Shown: in pieces, positions 42,472-51,618 of the stretch
How the letters are laid out: each line of letters opens with the position of its first letter
How positions within the stretch are numbered: position 1 is the stretch's first letter
Origin: Flavobacteriales bacterium
Lineage (GTDB): Bacteria > Bacteroidota > Bacteroidia > Flavobacteriales_F > PHOS-HE28
Direction: 5' to 3'
Length of the DNA stretch: 64,000 nt
Assembly: GCA_016703005.1 (NCBI GenBank)
Contig: JADJCX010000002.1
Location: 62,001-126,000 of the forward strand
Program-made: the position numbers and the translations under genes
The notes under the pieces: model-generated
What the model was told of the DNA's origin: nothing
What the model saw: only the letters and a program-made list of their open reading frames with translations
The model's database searches: none

Positions 42472-44012
42472 TTCGTCCAGTTTTTCAGGTTGGCCTTGCG
42501 CTTCATGTAGGCTACGCGAACGAACCAGCAGGTGGTGGCGAACATGAGGAGAAGCAGCACGCGTGCTGCGTGCACTTGCCATGGAAGGCCGGTGGCGGTG
42601 ATCTTCTCCCAAATGCCGGGGAGCGATGCCACGAACACACCACCGATGAAGAGCGGCGTGACGTACTTGATGATGAAACGGAAGATGGTGGGCACCTTGA
42701 TGTCGGCACCAGCGTTGATCTCCTTCCAGCCTTTGTCCATTCCGAAGACCCAAGCGAAGAGGATGATCTCGAACAGGGCGAACACCACAAGGCCCACAGT
42801 GCCGGCCCAATAGTCGTACTCATCGAACACGCCCTCCTTGAAGTACAACACGCAAGGCAAGCCCAGCACCAGGATGATCAGTCCGAAGAACCAAGCGGCA
42901 TTCTTGTGTTTCCAGCCGAACTCGTCCTTCAGGAAACCCATTACCGGGGTGCCCATGGCCAACGAACTGGTGATGCCAGCGAAGAACAACAGCCCGAACC
43001 AGCAAACGCCAGCGATCATAGCCAACGTAGGGCCCCACTGTGTGAACAGGTACGGCAGCGTCTTGAAGCCGAGGCCAAGGCCACCGCTCTGCGTCATCTC
43101 CACTACGCGATCGATACCCAGATACCCGATGCTGATGGGGATGATGATGGAAGCACCCAGCACCACTTCAACGAATTCGTTCATCCAACCGGCGCTCATG
43201 GCGTTCAGCGCGATGTCGTCCTTCTTCTTCACATAGCTGGCGTAGCACTGTATGCTGCCCATGCCCACGCTCAGGGTAAAGAAGATCTGGCCCGCCGCGG
43301 CCAACCACACTTTGGCCGTCCATATGCTGCTGTAATCCGGTGTCCACAGGAAGTTGAGACCGACCGTGCCATCGTTCACCGCACCGTGGTCACCGCTCTT
43401 GAGCGTAACAGCCATGATCGCCAGGAAAATGCCGAAGAGAATGAGCAGTGGCATACCCACCTTGGCAACTTTCTCAACACCACCGCTCAGGCCCTTGGCA
43501 AGGATCCATGTGTTCAGCAGCAGGCAAATGAGCCAGAAGACGATCGGCTCGAAGGGGATGCCTGTGGTGGAGGTGTTGATGTCAACGTAGTTGCCGAAGA
43601 AGCCGGCCACTTGATCGGCCGTTTGTCCGTTGAACGTACCGGCGATGCTGTGCCACAGGTAGCTCAACGTCCAGCTTTCCAAATAGCAGTAGTAGGCCGC
43701 AACGGCGATGTTGGTGAAGATGCCGAACACACCTATGTATTTCCACAGCGCACGCTTCGGGTCCATTTCGTGCAGGATGAAAGGCGTACTGTGATTCCCT
43801 TTGCGCCCGCCGAAACGGCCCATGCTCCATTCCACCCAGAGCAGTGGAATGCCCATCAGCAGGAAGCAAACGAGATAGGGTATGATGAACGCCCCGCCAC
43901 CGTTCTGGATCGCTTGCACCGGGAAGCGGAGGAAGTTGCCGAGGCCGACGGCGTTGCCCGCCATTGCCAGAATGAGACCGACGCGCGATCCCCAGGATTC
44001 CGTATTCGCCAT
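42468..44012 (-). CDS. Neurotransmitter:sodium symporter (NSS/SNF) family transporter
   Basis: A 514-residue sodium-dependent amino-acid transporter with 11-12 membrane segments. The N-terminus SWGSRVGLILAMAGNAVGLG then NFLRFP contains the conserved unwound helix 1 with the Na+/substrate site. Other segments are GGGAFIIPYLVCFLLMGIPL (helix 2), TLSVGMGSIQCYASYVKKKD (helix 6 region) and FFAGITSSLAMGTPVMGF (helix 8). It is coupled to the small downstream subunit, which points to a MetP- or MhsT-like amino-acid importer. Confidence 0.93.
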   Translation of the reverse strand: MANTESWGSRVGLILAMAGNAVGLGNFLRFPVQAIQNGGGAFIIPYLVCFLLMGIPLLWVEWSMGRFGGRKGNHSTPFILHEMDPKRALWKYIGVFGIFTNIAVAAYYCYLESWTLSYLWHSIAGTFNGQTADQVAGFFGNYVDINTSTTGIPFEPIVFWLICLLLNTWILAKGLSGGVEKVAKVGMPLLILFGIFLAIMAVTLKSGDHGAVNDGTVGLNFLWTPDYSSIWTAKVWLAAAGQIFFTLSVGMGSIQCYASYVKKKDDIALNAMSAGWMNEFVEVVLGASIIIPISIGYLGIDRVVEMTQSGGLGLGFKTLPYLFTQWGPTLAMIAGVCWFGLLFFAGITSSLAMGTPVMGFLKDEFGWKHKNAAWFFGLIILVLGLPCVLYFKEGVFDEYDYWAGTVGLVVFALFEIILFAWVFGMDKGWKEINAGADIKVPTIFRFIIKYVTPLFIGGVFVASLPGIWEKITATGLPWQVHAARVLLLLMFATTCWFVRVAYMKRKANLKNWTK

Positions 44013-44087
44013 TCGACAGGGTTAGGTCGCGGCAATGTAGGATTTACACGGAACGCCAACGCCGGCAGGACCGGGGCCGCCGCACGC

Positions 44088-44699
44088 TCAATTGGTCGTC
44101 TCCCTGCGCTTGATCTCGTCGCGCAACTTGCTGGCCACTTCGTAATCCTCGTTGGCCAAGGCTTCGCGCAGCAACTGTTGAAGCTCATCCATGCTCTGCG
44201 CCGTGATCGGCTTATCAGCCGTTGTCTTGCCCTTGCGCTCGCGTTTCTCCTTCTTCTGTTCCTTCCCCTCCTCGCCACCTTCCTCGCTCTCGTCCACTTT
44301 CAATCCTGCCGCGCTGAGGATGAACTCGTAGGTATTGATCGGGCAATCGTAACGCAAGGCGAGTGCAATGGCGTCGCTGCTGCGCGCATCGATCTCGGCC
44401 GTCTTGCCGTTCTGCTCCATGATCAGCTTCGCATGGAAGATGCCTTCCACGAGATCGTTGATCACCACTTCCTTCAGCGAAACGCCCATTTGATCGCCCA
44501 CGCTTTTGAAAAGGTCGTGCGTCAACGGCCGGGCAGGCTTGATGTTCTCTACTTGGATGGCGATGGCTTGCGCTTCAACCCCGCCGATAATGATGGGTAA
44601 CCGGCGATCGCCGTTCGCTTCAGTGAGGATGAGCGCGTAGGCCCCCGCATGCGTGTGGCTGTATGTGATGCGCAGGAAGCGCAGTGCGACTTTCTCCAT
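44088..44699 (-). CDS. Bifunctional nuclease-domain protein with UVR-type tail
   Basis: A 203-residue protein. Residues 1-135 form the BFN/DUF151 domain (LPIIIGGVEAQAIAIQVE, PLTHDLFKSV, ARSSDAIALALRYDCPI). A highly charged Glu/Lys linker follows (about 140-165). The C-terminal MDELQQLLREALANEDYEVA then SKLRDEI matches the UvrB/UvrC motif, a helical hairpin for protein interaction. The plant homologue of the BFN domain cleaves RNA and DNA; the bacterial role is less clear. The domain combination is common in Bacteroidota. It stands alone downstream of etfA. Confidence 0.9.
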   Translation of the reverse strand: MEKVALRFLRITYSHTHAGAYALILTEANGDRRLPIIIGGVEAQAIAIQVENIKPARPLTHDLFKSVGDQMGVSLKEVVINDLVEGIFHAKLIMEQNGKTAEIDARSSDAIALALRYDCPINTYEFILSAAGLKVDESEEGGEEGKEQKKEKRERKGKTTADKPITAQSMDELQQLLREALANEDYEVASKLRDEIKRRETTN

Positions 44700-44747
44700 C
44701 CTTTTCGGCAGGGGCCGTGAAGGTAAGCCCGTGGACCTTACGGCCTC

Positions 44748-45704
44748 TCAGCGCTCGGCGTTCAGCTTCTTGGCCGCTGCGATCAGTTGTGGCAACACTT
44801 CAGCGGCATCGCCGATGATCCCATAGTCGGCCGCTTTGAAGAACGGTGCCTCCGGGTCTTTGTTGATCACCGCGATCACCTTGCTCTGGTTCACTCCGGC
44901 CAAATGCTGGATGGCCCCGCTGATACCGATGGCGATGTAGCAGTTCGGGCGGATGGCCACGCCCGTTTGGCCCACGTGCTCGTGGTGCGGACGCCAGTGC
45001 ATATCGGCAACGGGGCGGCTGCAGGCAGTGGCTGCGCCCAGTTCCTTGGCGAGTTCTTCCACGGGTGCCCAGAACTCAGGCCCTTTCATGCCACGACCTG
45101 CGCTCACCACGATCTCCGCTTCGGGCAGGTTGATGCCACCACCGCTTTTGCGCACTTCTTTGACGGTAACCCGCGCTGCGCCCAAGTCGCCGCCGAAGTC
45201 CGAAACAGTCGCGGGGCTTCCGTTGCTCTCGATCGGGATCGAATTCGCCATCATGCTGATGACTTTCACCGGACTGGTGATCGACACCCAAGCTTGCGCT
45301 TTGCCGCTGAACACGTTGCGCTTCACTTGGAAGCCGCCGTCCATATTGGGCAAGCCGATGGCACCTGCTACATGTCCGGCTTTCAACCGCGCGGCAACAC
45401 GCGGTGCTACTGCTTTACCCGTGCCGTCGTGAACGCAAACGATCACCTGCGCTTTTTCAGTCGTGGCGGTGTCGGCCACCAACTTCGTGAGTTGCTGGCT
45501 TTCGATGGTCTTCACGCCCTTGGCGACCACCACTTTGGTTGCTCCGAAGGCGCCCAAGCCTTCCAGGTTCGCGCCGTCGCCGAAGGTCACGGCTGTAACA
45601 CCGCCACCAAGTTTCGCGGCGATGTGCTTGCCATAGGTGAGGGCCTCTTGTGCTGCTTTCGGCAGTTTGTCCCCGCGGGTATCAATGAATACAACAACGC
45701 TCAT
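44748..45704 (-). CDS. etfA: Electron transfer flavoprotein alpha subunit
   Basis: A 318-residue FAD-binding subunit that accepts electrons from acyl-CoA dehydrogenases and passes them to the quinone pool. The N-terminal part (about 1-180) is the ETF alpha/beta fold. The C-terminal FAD domain has the diagnostic VSAGRGMKGPEFWAPVEELA, VGQTGVAIRPNCYIAIGISG (flavin site) and KDPEAPFFKAADYGIIGD. It is 50 bases downstream of etfB on the same strand. Confidence 0.95.
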   Translation of the reverse strand: MSVVVFIDTRGDKLPKAAQEALTYGKHIAAKLGGGVTAVTFGDGANLEGLGAFGATKVVVAKGVKTIESQQLTKLVADTATTEKAQVIVCVHDGTGKAVAPRVAARLKAGHVAGAIGLPNMDGGFQVKRNVFSGKAQAWVSITSPVKVISMMANSIPIESNGSPATVSDFGGDLGAARVTVKEVRKSGGGINLPEAEIVVSAGRGMKGPEFWAPVEELAKELGAATACSRPVADMHWRPHHEHVGQTGVAIRPNCYIAIGISGAIQHLAGVNQSKVIAVINKDPEAPFFKAADYGIIGDAAEVLPQLIAAAKKLNAER

Positions 45705-45754
45705 GTTCTTGCTGGTGTTGGTCGACCCAGTGGGTCGACGCTACAGGTGAACGA

Positions 45755-46495
45755 TCAGATGACTTTGGCTTCGGTGTGCAACAACTCGATCAATTGACCG
45801 GCCTGGTCGGCTGGGATCATCTTCACCGCTTGCTTGGCCGGTGGCAACTCGAACTTCACCGTGCTGCTCAGTGTTTCCACGGGGGCCGCAGGAACAACCG
45901 TCAACGGTTTCGTGCGCGCGGCCATGATACCCCGCATGTTCGGGATGCGCTGCTCGGCCATGCCTTTCGCGGCACTGATCACAAAGGGTGCGTTCACTTC
46001 AACCACTTCCACACCGCCGGGCACATCCCGTTCGACCGTCGCAGTGTTGCCCGCCATGTCCAGTTTGCTGGCAAGGGGCACATAGGGAAGGTCCAGCAGT
46101 TCGGCCACCATGCCCGCGACTTGGCTGCCGTTGTGGTCGATGGTTTCCTTGCCGGCAATGACCACGTCGAAGCCTTTGTCCTTTGCATAGGCCGCCACTT
46201 GCGCGGCCACGCCGTACGCATCGGTGGGTTGCGCATCAACGCGCACGGCATCGTCAGCGCCGATCGCCAGGGCTTTGCGGATCGTAGCATCGCAATCCGC
46301 GCCACCAACCGTGATCGTGGTCACGCTGCCGCCGTTCGCTTCTTTCAATTCGAGCGCGCGCACCAGAGCGTACCACTCATCGTAGGGATTCACGATCCAC
46401 GTAACGCCGTTGCCGTCGTATTGTGTGTTGTCGTTGGTGAAAGCGATGCGCGCCGTGGTATCGGGCACTTGGCTGATGAGGACCAGAAACTTCAT
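45755..46495 (-). CDS. etfB: Electron transfer flavoprotein beta subunit
   Basis: A 246-residue AMP-binding partner of EtfA. The start MKFLVLISQVPDTTARIAF is typical. NPYDEWYALVRALELKEANG and the VIAGKETIDHNGSQVAGMVA loop (AMP-binding and ETF signature) are conserved. ISAAKGMAEQRIPNMRGIMA lies near the C-terminus and contacts the alpha subunit. An upstream extension of the frame lacks homology. A TAAGTTCG box lies 17 bases before the ATG. Confidence 0.95.
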   Translation of the reverse strand: MKFLVLISQVPDTTARIAFTNDNTQYDGNGVTWIVNPYDEWYALVRALELKEANGGSVTTITVGGADCDATIRKALAIGADDAVRVDAQPTDAYGVAAQVAAYAKDKGFDVVIAGKETIDHNGSQVAGMVAELLDLPYVPLASKLDMAGNTATVERDVPGGVEVVEVNAPFVISAAKGMAEQRIPNMRGIMAARTKPLTVVPAAPVETLSSTVKFELPPAKQAVKMIPADQAGQLIELLHTEAKVI

Positions 46496-46512
46496 GCTGT
46501 TCGGAAAGGGTG

Positions 46513-46520
46513 CGAACTTA
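46513..46520 (-). promoter_or_regulatory. -7 box (TAAGTTCG) of etfBA
   Basis: TAnnTTCG element on the minus strand, 17 bases upstream of etfB. Confidence 0.5.
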
Positions 46521-46753
46521 ACGGCTGGGAATGCACGGAGAGCCTGCCCCGGCGATGGCGGGTGCGCCTTGCTGCGGCTTTGGCCACGGGGCGCCCATAT
46601 CCGCCCTCTGGAAGCGGCAGTGGTGCTTTCAACTGTGGAATTCCTTTCTCCGATCGTGGTGCTTTCGCGCCGTTGATATCGGCGCCTATGCTGAACAAGG
46701 CGTGGAGTTGATCGGCACACGATCGGTCCGTCCTCATCCAAAGATCACCTGCC

Positions 46754-47242
46754 ATGCGTACCCGAATGAGATCCCTTTCGCTGATACTCCCAGTTTGTGT
46801 TCTGGCATCCTGTGGGGTCGACACCACGCCCGGACGTTTGCCCGCTGACGCGCAAGCCGATTACGAGGAAACTCCGAAGCTGAGTTGCGTGGCCATGAAC
46901 GGCCGCTCGTATGTGATCTCCTTGGAGAACGGCCCACCGGCAACGGACACCGTCGTTTTCGCCAGCGACCGGATGGAGGCGGTCGGCGGAGTGGGACGCG
47001 GTTTTGCTGCTGCGCCATATACCTGTAGTGAAGCGGATAGCGTGTCGATAACAGCCGAGATGGCCAGTGATTCTTCGGGGGTATTGCGCTGGTCAGCAGC
47101 CATTCTGGGCGATGAAATACACGGCACCATAACTACCGTGAATGCAGGCACTGCAGGTCAGGCGATCACCTTCGCCGGCCATGCGATCCCCGGGAATAGT
47201 GCCACGCTGCGTACACCGCAGCGGCAAGTGGAGAGGCTCTGA
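46754..47242 (+). CDS. Small lipoprotein, unknown function
   Basis: A 162-residue protein beginning MRTRMRSLSLILPVCVLASC with lipobox LASC. The mature part has Cys residues in KLSCVAMNGRSYVISLENG and APYTCSEADSVSITAEMASD, which may form a disulfide, and a predicted beta-rich fold. Family not recognised. It precedes pdhB but has its own intergenic spaces. The 258 bases before it (46496-46753) hold only the etfB promoter. Confidence 0.72.
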   Translation: MRTRMRSLSLILPVCVLASCGVDTTPGRLPADAQADYEETPKLSCVAMNGRSYVISLENGPPATDTVVFASDRMEAVGGVGRGFAAAPYTCSEADSVSITAEMASDSSGVLRWSAAILGDEIHGTITTVNAGTAGQAITFAGHAIPGNSATLRTPQRQVERL

Positions 47243-47349
47243 AGGGAATTGCACAGGCCTACTTCGCCCGATCAGGGAAATGGAAGGTGGAACTGCGTTC
47301 GTTCTGTCGGCGTCCCCGTGCACCACCCTCGGTGCGCCGTTCGCCCGCA

Positions 47350-47357
47350 TACATTCG
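47350..47357 (+). promoter_or_regulatory. -7 box (TACATTCG) of pdhB
   Basis: TACATTCG ends 19 bases upstream of the ATG at 47377. Confidence 0.55.
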
Positions 47358-47376
47358 CCCACTCAAGCAGAAGCCT

Positions 47377-48360
47377 ATGCGTACCGTACAGTTCCGCGAA
47401 GCCCTTAATGAGGCGATGTCAGAAGAGATGCGTCGCGACCCGAACGTTTTCCTCATGGGCGAGGAAGTCGCGGAGTATGATGGCGCTTAAAAAGTGAGCA
47501 AGGGGATGCTGGCCGAATTCGGGCCGAAGCGCATCATTGATACGCCGATCAGTGAACTCGGCTTCACCGGTATTGCGGTGGGTGCTGCCATGAACGGCTT
47601 ACGGCCGATCGTGGAATTCATGACGTGGAACTTCGCCGTGCTGGCCAGCGACCAGATCATCAACCATGCAGCCAAAATGTTGCAAATGAGCGGTGGCCAG
47701 TTCCATGTGCCCATCGTGTTCCGCGGCGGCAACGGCAGCGCCGGGCAACTTGCTGCAACACACAGCCAGAGCTACGAGGCTTTTTACGCCAACATCCCAG
47801 GGCTGAAGGTGATCACCGTAAGCAATCCGTATGATGCGAAGGGCCTGCTGAAGGCCGCGATCCGCGACGAAGACCCCGTGCTCTTCATGGAAAGCGAGCG
47901 TATGTACGGGGACAAGGGCGAGATCCCCGATGGCGAGTACCTGCTGCCGATCGGCGTGGCCGATGTGAAGCGACCGGGAACCGACGTTACGATCGTGAGC
48001 TTCGGGAAAATGATGAAGGTGGCGCTGGGTGCTGCGGAAGAACTGCAGAAGGAGGGTATCAATGCCGAAGTGATCGATCTCCGCACTATCCGTCCGTTCG
48101 ATGTGCCCACCATCGTGAACAGCGTGAAGAAGACCAACCGTCTGGTGGTCGTGGACGAGTGCTGGCCCATGGCGAGCATCGCCAGCGAACTGGCTTATCG
48201 CGTGCAGAAGGACGCTTTCGACTACTTGGACGCTCCGGTGGTGCGCATCAACCAGGGCGATACGCCGCTGCCGTTCAGCCCGCCCCTCATCGAGGCTTCG
48301 CTGCCGAACGTTGCGCGCGTGGTGAACGCGGTGAAGGAGGTGATGTACGTGGTGAAGTAG
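47377..48360 (+). pseudogene. pdhB: Pyruvate dehydrogenase E1 beta subunit with an in-frame TAA
   Basis: Part of the thiamine-diphosphate-dependent E1 that feeds acetyl-CoA into the TCA cycle. Start MRTVQFREALNEAMSEEM, then FLMGEEVAEYDGA. Here TAA at 47488-47490 replaces the family's tyrosine codon, and the frame continues KVSKGMLAEFGPKRIIDTPI to 48360 without further damage (QSYEAFYANIPGLKVITVSN, VVDECWPMASIASELAYRV). Restored length is 327 residues. A single C-to-A change next to an A-run would explain it; an assembly error is far more likely than loss of a central enzyme. The alpha subunit is not adjacent. Confidence 0.9.
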
Positions 48361-48363
48361 CGC

Positions 48364-48450
48364 GGCCATCGGCTGGTGGCCTTTGGCTGGGTATCCCCTT
48401 CGGAAGTCGTGGTAGCAGTGGTGGTCATGGGCCAAAGACCATCGGCCAAG
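48364..48450. repeat. Word-type imperfect palindrome (GGCCATCGGC words)
   Basis: GGCCATCGGCTGGTGGCCTT on the left is approximately complementary to GGGCCAAAGACCATCGGCCA on the right, around about 35 unpaired bases. It lies directly after the pdhB stop and could also act as a terminator. Confidence 0.55.
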
Positions 48451-48470
48451 AGCGCATTCAACCGCTTGGC

Positions 48471-48478
48471 TATTTTCG
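48471..48478 (+). promoter_or_regulatory. -7 box (TATTTTCG) of hppA
   Basis: TATTTTCG lies 62 bases before the hppA start, so this gene has a real leader. It also contains one of the few purine-rich stretches (GGAGGA at 48505-48510), but 30 bases from the ATG, too far for a normal ribosome-binding site. Confidence 0.45.
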
Positions 48479-48540
48479 CCGCCCTTTAGAAGAAACGTTC
48501 CAACGGAGGAACAACTCGAACGACCACAAACGAAGAAGAC

Positions 48541-50765
48541 ATGGGAAGTGAATTGATGTACTACATACCGCTGATGGGTGTAGTGGGCTTGGTTGTCATG
48601 ATCGGCAAGGCCCTTTGGGTGAACAAACAGGATGCTGGCGATGCCAATATGCAGGAGCTTGCGGGCTACATCGCCCGTGGCGCCAGTGCATTCTTGAAGG
48701 CGGAATGGAAGGTGCTCGGGGTGTTCGCCGCTGTTGCTGCCGTGTTGCTCGCTTGGAGCGCCGAGTTGGAATCGGTCGCAAAACACACCGATTGGGTAAT
48801 TGCGATCGCCTTCCTGATCGGGGCGTTCTTCAGTGCCTTCGCGGGTTGGATCGGTATGAGCATCGCCACGAAGGCGAATGTTCGTACTACACAGGCAGCG
48901 CGTACCAGCTTGGCCAAGGCATTGAAGGTGAGCTTCAACGGCGGCACCGTGATGGGATTGGGTGTTGCGGGCCTTGCAGTAGTTGGTCTCAGCACCTTGT
49001 TCATCGTGTTCCTCCGCATGTACGTGGGCGATGCAGGTGCTAACGGTGAGGAAATGATGAAGTGCTTGGAAGTGCTCGCTGGTTTCTCCCTCGGCGCTGA
49101 GAGCATCGCTCTGTTCGCCCGTGTGGGCGGTGGCATCTACACCAAGGCTGCCGACGTTGGCGCCGATCTCGTTGGCAAGGTGGAAGCCGGTATACCGGAA
49201 GATGACGCCCGCAACCCTGCGACCATCGCAGACAACGTGGGCGATAACGTGGGTGACGTTGCAGGCATGGGCGCCGACCTCTTCGGTAGCTACGTGGCAA
49301 CGATGTTGGCCACCATGGTGCTTGGCCGAGAAGTAGTGAGCATTGACAATTTCGGTGGCATGGCCCCGATCCTGTTGCCGATGGTGATCGCCGGTCTTGG
49401 CGTGTTGTTCAGCATCATCGGCACCTTGTTCGTGAAGATCAACAAGGACAGCGACAGTGTGATGAAGGCGTTGAACCTCGGCAACTGGGGCTCGATGATC
49501 CTAGTTGCGGTATCCAGTTATCCGTTGGTCCAATGGATGTTGCCAACGACCATGGTCTTCCAGCGCACGGGTTCTGAGGACTTCATCACAACCGCATGAA
49601 CGTGTTCTTCGCCATCATTCTCGGCCTCGTGGTCGGCACACTGATGAGCATGGTCACTGAGTACTACACCAGCATGGGCCGTCGCCCGGTGATGAGCATT
49701 GTGAAGAAGAGCGGTACCGGACACGGTACGAACGTTATCGGCGGACTTGCCATGGGTATGGAAAGCACAGTGTTGCCGATCCTCTTGTTGGCGGCAGGCA
49801 TCTGGGGTTCGTTCGAACTCGCCGGCATGTACGGTGTGGCGATCGCCGCAGCGGGCATGATGGCCACCACGGCCATGCAACTTGCCATCGACGCTTTCGG
49901 CCCCATCGCCGACAACGCTGGTGGTATCGCTGAAATGAGCGGCTTGCCGAAGGAGGTGCGTGAGCGCACCGACAACCTGGATGCTGTGGGTAACACCACC
50001 GCCGCTACCGGCAAAGGTTTCGCGATCGCTTCAGCAGCGCTCACGGCCCTGGCGCTGTTCGCTGCCTACGTGGGCATGTCAGGCATTACGGGCATCGACA
50101 TCTACAAAGCGAACGTGCTTGCCATGTTATTCGTGGGCGGCATGATCCCGTTCTTCTTCAGCAGCCTCGCCATCAGTGCCGTTGGCAAAGCGGCCATGGA
50201 CATGGTGAAGGAAGTGCGCCGCCAGTTCCGCGAGATCCCCGGGATCATGGAAGGGAAGGCCAAGCCGGAATACGAGAAGTGCGTTGCCATCAGCACAAAG
50301 GCTTCCATCCGCGAGATGATCGCACCGGGTGCGCTGGCGCTGATCTCCCCGATCCTCGTCGGTTTCCTCGCTGGACCAGAAGCGTTGGGTGGGTTGCTGG
50401 CCGGCATCACCGTGAGCGGCGTGCTCATGGGCATGTTCCAGAACAATGCCGGTGGCGCGTGGGATAACGCCAAGAAGAGCTTCGAGAAAGGTGTGGACAT
50501 CGATGGTGTGATGTACTACAAGCACAAGGCCGACAAGCCGTCGCTTCCGCACCAAGCCGCCGTTACCGGCGACACCGTGGGCGATCCATTCAAGGACACG
50601 AGTGGTCCTTCCATGAACATCCTCATCAAGTTGACGTCGATCGTAGCGCTCATCATCGCGCCGCACATCAACAAGAACGACAAGGCGGTGGATGCCGACA
50701 TGAGCGGACACACGCCTGCGGCGGAGAACACGATCACCGTTACCAGAGAACCCGCTGCGGACTGA
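48541..50765 (+). pseudogene. hppA: Membrane-bound ion-pumping pyrophosphatase, one frameshift
   Basis: Couples PPi hydrolysis to H+ and/or Na+ export. About 740 residues and 16 membrane segments when restored. The PPi-binding motif DNVGDNVGDVAGMGADLFGS is intact in the first half. The second half has DAFGPIADNAGGIAEM and DAVGNTTAATGKGFAIASA, whose alanine (not lysine) marks the K+-dependent class. GGAWDNAKK is near the C-terminus. The first frame ends FITTA-stop at 49599 and the second resumes MNVFFAIILGLVVG at 49596. The ends overlap as ATGA, but family members are one chain, so this is a frameshift. Confidence 0.92.
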
Positions 50766-50780
50766 TCATCGAACTACCCC

Positions 50781-50818
50781 AACGAAAGAGGCCCCGACTT
50801 GTCGGGGCCTCTTTCGTT
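50781..50818 (+). terminator. Strong bidirectional rho-independent terminator after hppA
   Basis: AACGAAAGAGGCCCCGAC pairs perfectly with GTCGGGGCCTCTTTCGTT around a two-base loop. It can serve hppA (plus) and the deoxynucleoside kinase gene (minus), which converge here. Confidence 0.9.
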
Positions 50819-50835
50819 AACGAGAGTGGGTTCTA

Positions 50836-51528
50836 TCAGCGCTTCTTCGCCACTGCCTTCACCGGCACCTTCACCGCAGGTTTACTGGCGGCCTTGGCCA
50901 CCGGGGCTTCAGTGGGGAACAAACCGTGGATCTCGGCATCGATGGAGTTGATGATCTTGCCGAGGTCCTCGGGCTTCATGTGGAAGGCGTTGTCCTCCAC
51001 ATCGATGATCAGCAGCTTGCCTTTGTCATAAATCTGGATCCAGGCCTCGTAACGTTCGTTGAGCCGCTTGAGGTATTCGATGCTGATGCTGTTCTCGTAA
51101 TCGCGTCCGCGCTCGCTGATCTGCTTCACCAGCTTGTCCACGGGTGCGCGCAGGTAGATCATCAGGTCGGGCGGGGTGATGGCCGTTTCCATGTTCTGGA
51201 ACAGCTTGTAGTAGTTCTCGAAATCGCGCGTGGTCATCAGGCCCATCGCGTGCAGGTTCGGGGCGAAGATGTACGCGTCCTCGTAGATCGTACGGTCCTG
51301 TATCACCTTGCGTCCGCTCTTGCGGATATCCATCATCTGCTCGAAGCGGCTGTTGAGGAAGTAGATCTGCAGGTTGAACGACCAACGCGCCATGTCCTTG
51401 TAGAAGTCGAACAGGTAAGGGTTGTTGTCAACGGCTTCTTGGAGCAGGTCCCACTTGTAGTGTTTGGCGAGTAATTGTGTGAGGGTGGTCTTGCCACTTC
51501 CGATGTTGCCGGCGATCGCGAGATGCAT
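50836..51528 (-). CDS. Deoxynucleoside kinase
   Basis: A 230-residue enzyme of the dNK/dGK family that phosphorylates deoxynucleosides for DNA precursor salvage. Start MHLAIAGNIGSGKTTLTQLL holds the P-loop. QDRTIYEDAYIFA contains the DRT/S substrate motif and ERGRDYE the lid arginines. After residue about 208 a low-complexity tail of Ala, Lys, Pro and Val (AKAASKPAVKVPVKAVAKKR) extends the protein. It is absent from typical members and may bind nucleic acid or be disordered. A TACATTCG box lies 24 bases upstream. Confidence 0.93.
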   Translation of the reverse strand: MHLAIAGNIGSGKTTLTQLLAKHYKWDLLQEAVDNNPYLFDFYKDMARWSFNLQIYFLNSRFEQMMDIRKSGRKVIQDRTIYEDAYIFAPNLHAMGLMTTRDFENYYKLFQNMETAITPPDLMIYLRAPVDKLVKQISERGRDYENSISIEYLKRLNERYEAWIQIYDKGKLLIIDVEDNAFHMKPEDLGKIINSIDAEIHGLFPTEAPVAKAASKPAVKVPVKAVAKKR

Positions 51529-51552
51529 GTTGCGTGTTTCGTTGGGGAGTCG

Positions 51553-51560
51553 CGAATGTA
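51553..51560 (-). promoter_or_regulatory. -7 box (TACATTCG) of the deoxynucleoside kinase gene
   Basis: TAnnTTCG element on the minus strand, 24 bases upstream of the ATG at 51528. Confidence 0.5.
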
Positions 51561-51618
51561 CCGGCAGCGTTACTTCATGTACAGCGCTGTGGATAAGTAA
51601 TGCGCCCCGCTGTGGAAG

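Noticed and set aside
42456..44600. 714-codon plus-strand open frame opposite the NSS transporter and bifunctional nuclease genes
   Set aside because: It is rich in His, Glu and Gln in the manner of an antisense frame of GC-rich coding sequence, has no recognisable domain, and completely overlaps two well-supported genes.
16287..47490. Stop-codon reassignment, suggested by in-frame TAG (udk) and TAA (pdhB)
   Set aside because: All three stop codons end many intact genes at their expected C-termini, so the code is standard; the two cases involve different stop codons.
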